Shown piece by piece: positions 63,606 through 64,000 of a stretch of 64,000 bases of DNA (position 1 is its first letter; each line of letters opens with the position of its first letter). Source of the stretch: Limnomonas spitsbergensis (Eukaryota > Chlorophyta > Chlorophyceae > Chlamydomonadales). The notes under the pieces were generated by a model. That model was not told where the DNA came from and made no database searches. It saw only the letters and a program-made list of their open reading frames with translations. Position numbers and translations under genes: made by a program. The DNA lies in contig JAYJMM010000014.1 of assembly GCA_037349105.1 (NCBI GenBank), positions 248,001 through 312,000 of the forward strand, given 5' to 3'.

Positions 63606-64000
63606 AAACAGGTTGGTGATGCAGGCCCTTAGCGAGGCTCAGGCAATATGTCCCTGCTCAAACAGTGTTATTAATGTCTGCGCCTCCAAGCCGATAATCC
63701 ATCTCGTCTAGAAACAAGGCCTCTCTTACGGTATCCACAAAAGCAACAGACCATGTTCGGGCTGGTGCACCACCCGGGGGCCTTCCCACCCCAGCTCCCG
63801 TAAATGCTCCCTGACACTTGGGCACTAAAAGCAACCATGCTGCTTGCCATCCTTCACAAAGCTCACCATCCCCCCTTGCCCACCATCAGGGGCAACAGCA
63901 AAACCATAACACTAGGCCATTCTCTAAAGGCTCGGCAGCTCCTCTAGAATCTAGTCCAACATCAACAAAGTCTAATGCGGCGTACAATAGCATCCCACAA

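Noticed and set aside
1..64000. Bacterial origin of the window
   Set aside because: No Shine-Dalgarno sites, operons or rRNA; polymerase subunits are of eukaryotic/NCLDV type, with TATA-like words before starts.
1..64000. tRNA or rRNA genes
   Set aside because: I looked for tRNA-type T-arm words (GGTTCGAATCC-like) and rRNA cores by eye and found none I could support; a tRNAscan run would decide.

Overview
The window reads as giant-virus (nucleocytoplasmic large DNA virus, NCLDV) DNA. It holds two RNA polymerase second-largest subunits, an RPB9-like subunit, a poxvirus-A22-type Holliday junction resolvase, two proteins resembling conserved NCLDV virion proteins, several virion-fibre-like proteins and many short intergenic spaces with genes on both strands. 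TATA-like boxes lie upstream of starts instead of Shine-Dalgarno sites. The virus is GC-rich and full of in-frame minisatellites. From about 60.5-61.3 kb to the right end the character changes: homopolymer C/G runs, no long ORFs, a tandem duplication of about 0.87 kb and a repeated AT-richer sequence. I infer that this is either host (algal-like) DNA flanking an integrated viral element, or a repeat-rich terminal region; the sequence alone cannot decide.

Layout. 0-8 kb: a membrane-anchored fibre-like protein, small unknowns, and a 6-phosphofructo-2-kinase-like enzyme. 8-11.9 kb: repeats, transposon debris and a conserved virion-type protein. 12-17.3 kb: two large tandem paralogues sharing N- and C-terminal domains but joined by completely different low-complexity linkers (Pro-rich versus Ala-rich coiled coil). 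17.4-25.6 kb: a clamp-loader-like protein, a free-standing degenerate intein, a Kar5/GEX1/Brambleberry-like membrane protein, and a C5-cytosine methyltransferase fused to an HMG-box-like segment. 26.5-36.7 kb: RPB2 copy 1 (zinc ribbon cysteines missing), staphylococcal-nuclease-like, OTU protease, a repeat protein, GNAT acetyltransferase, and an F-box/LRR protein. 37-45 kb: aquaporin, YadA-like fibre, RPB9, membrane and low-complexity proteins, and TspO. 46-54 kb: conserved virion-type protein, Ubl-HECT ubiquitin ligase, Holliday junction resolvase. 54.3-58.8 kb: RPB2 copy 2 with a 276-residue intein and an intact zinc ribbon. 59-60.5 kb: a small paralogous pair and one unknown gene.

Scattered through the window are at least eight decayed copies of one Tc1/mariner(IS630)-type transposon family. 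They show CACT-type ends flanked by TA. One copy carries a transposase fragment and two carry remnants of a Fanzor (eukaryotic TnpB) gene, including the RuvC-II and C-terminal WNRDVNA signatures. A perfect 25-bp TIR MITE belongs with them.

Functional themes are virus-encoded transcription (two RPB2 plus RPB9 sharing a TATA-like promoter word with one RPB2), DNA repair and replication, host ubiquitin manipulation (HECT, F-box, OTU), host metabolism or membrane modulation (PFK-2, aquaporin, TspO) and epigenetic modification.
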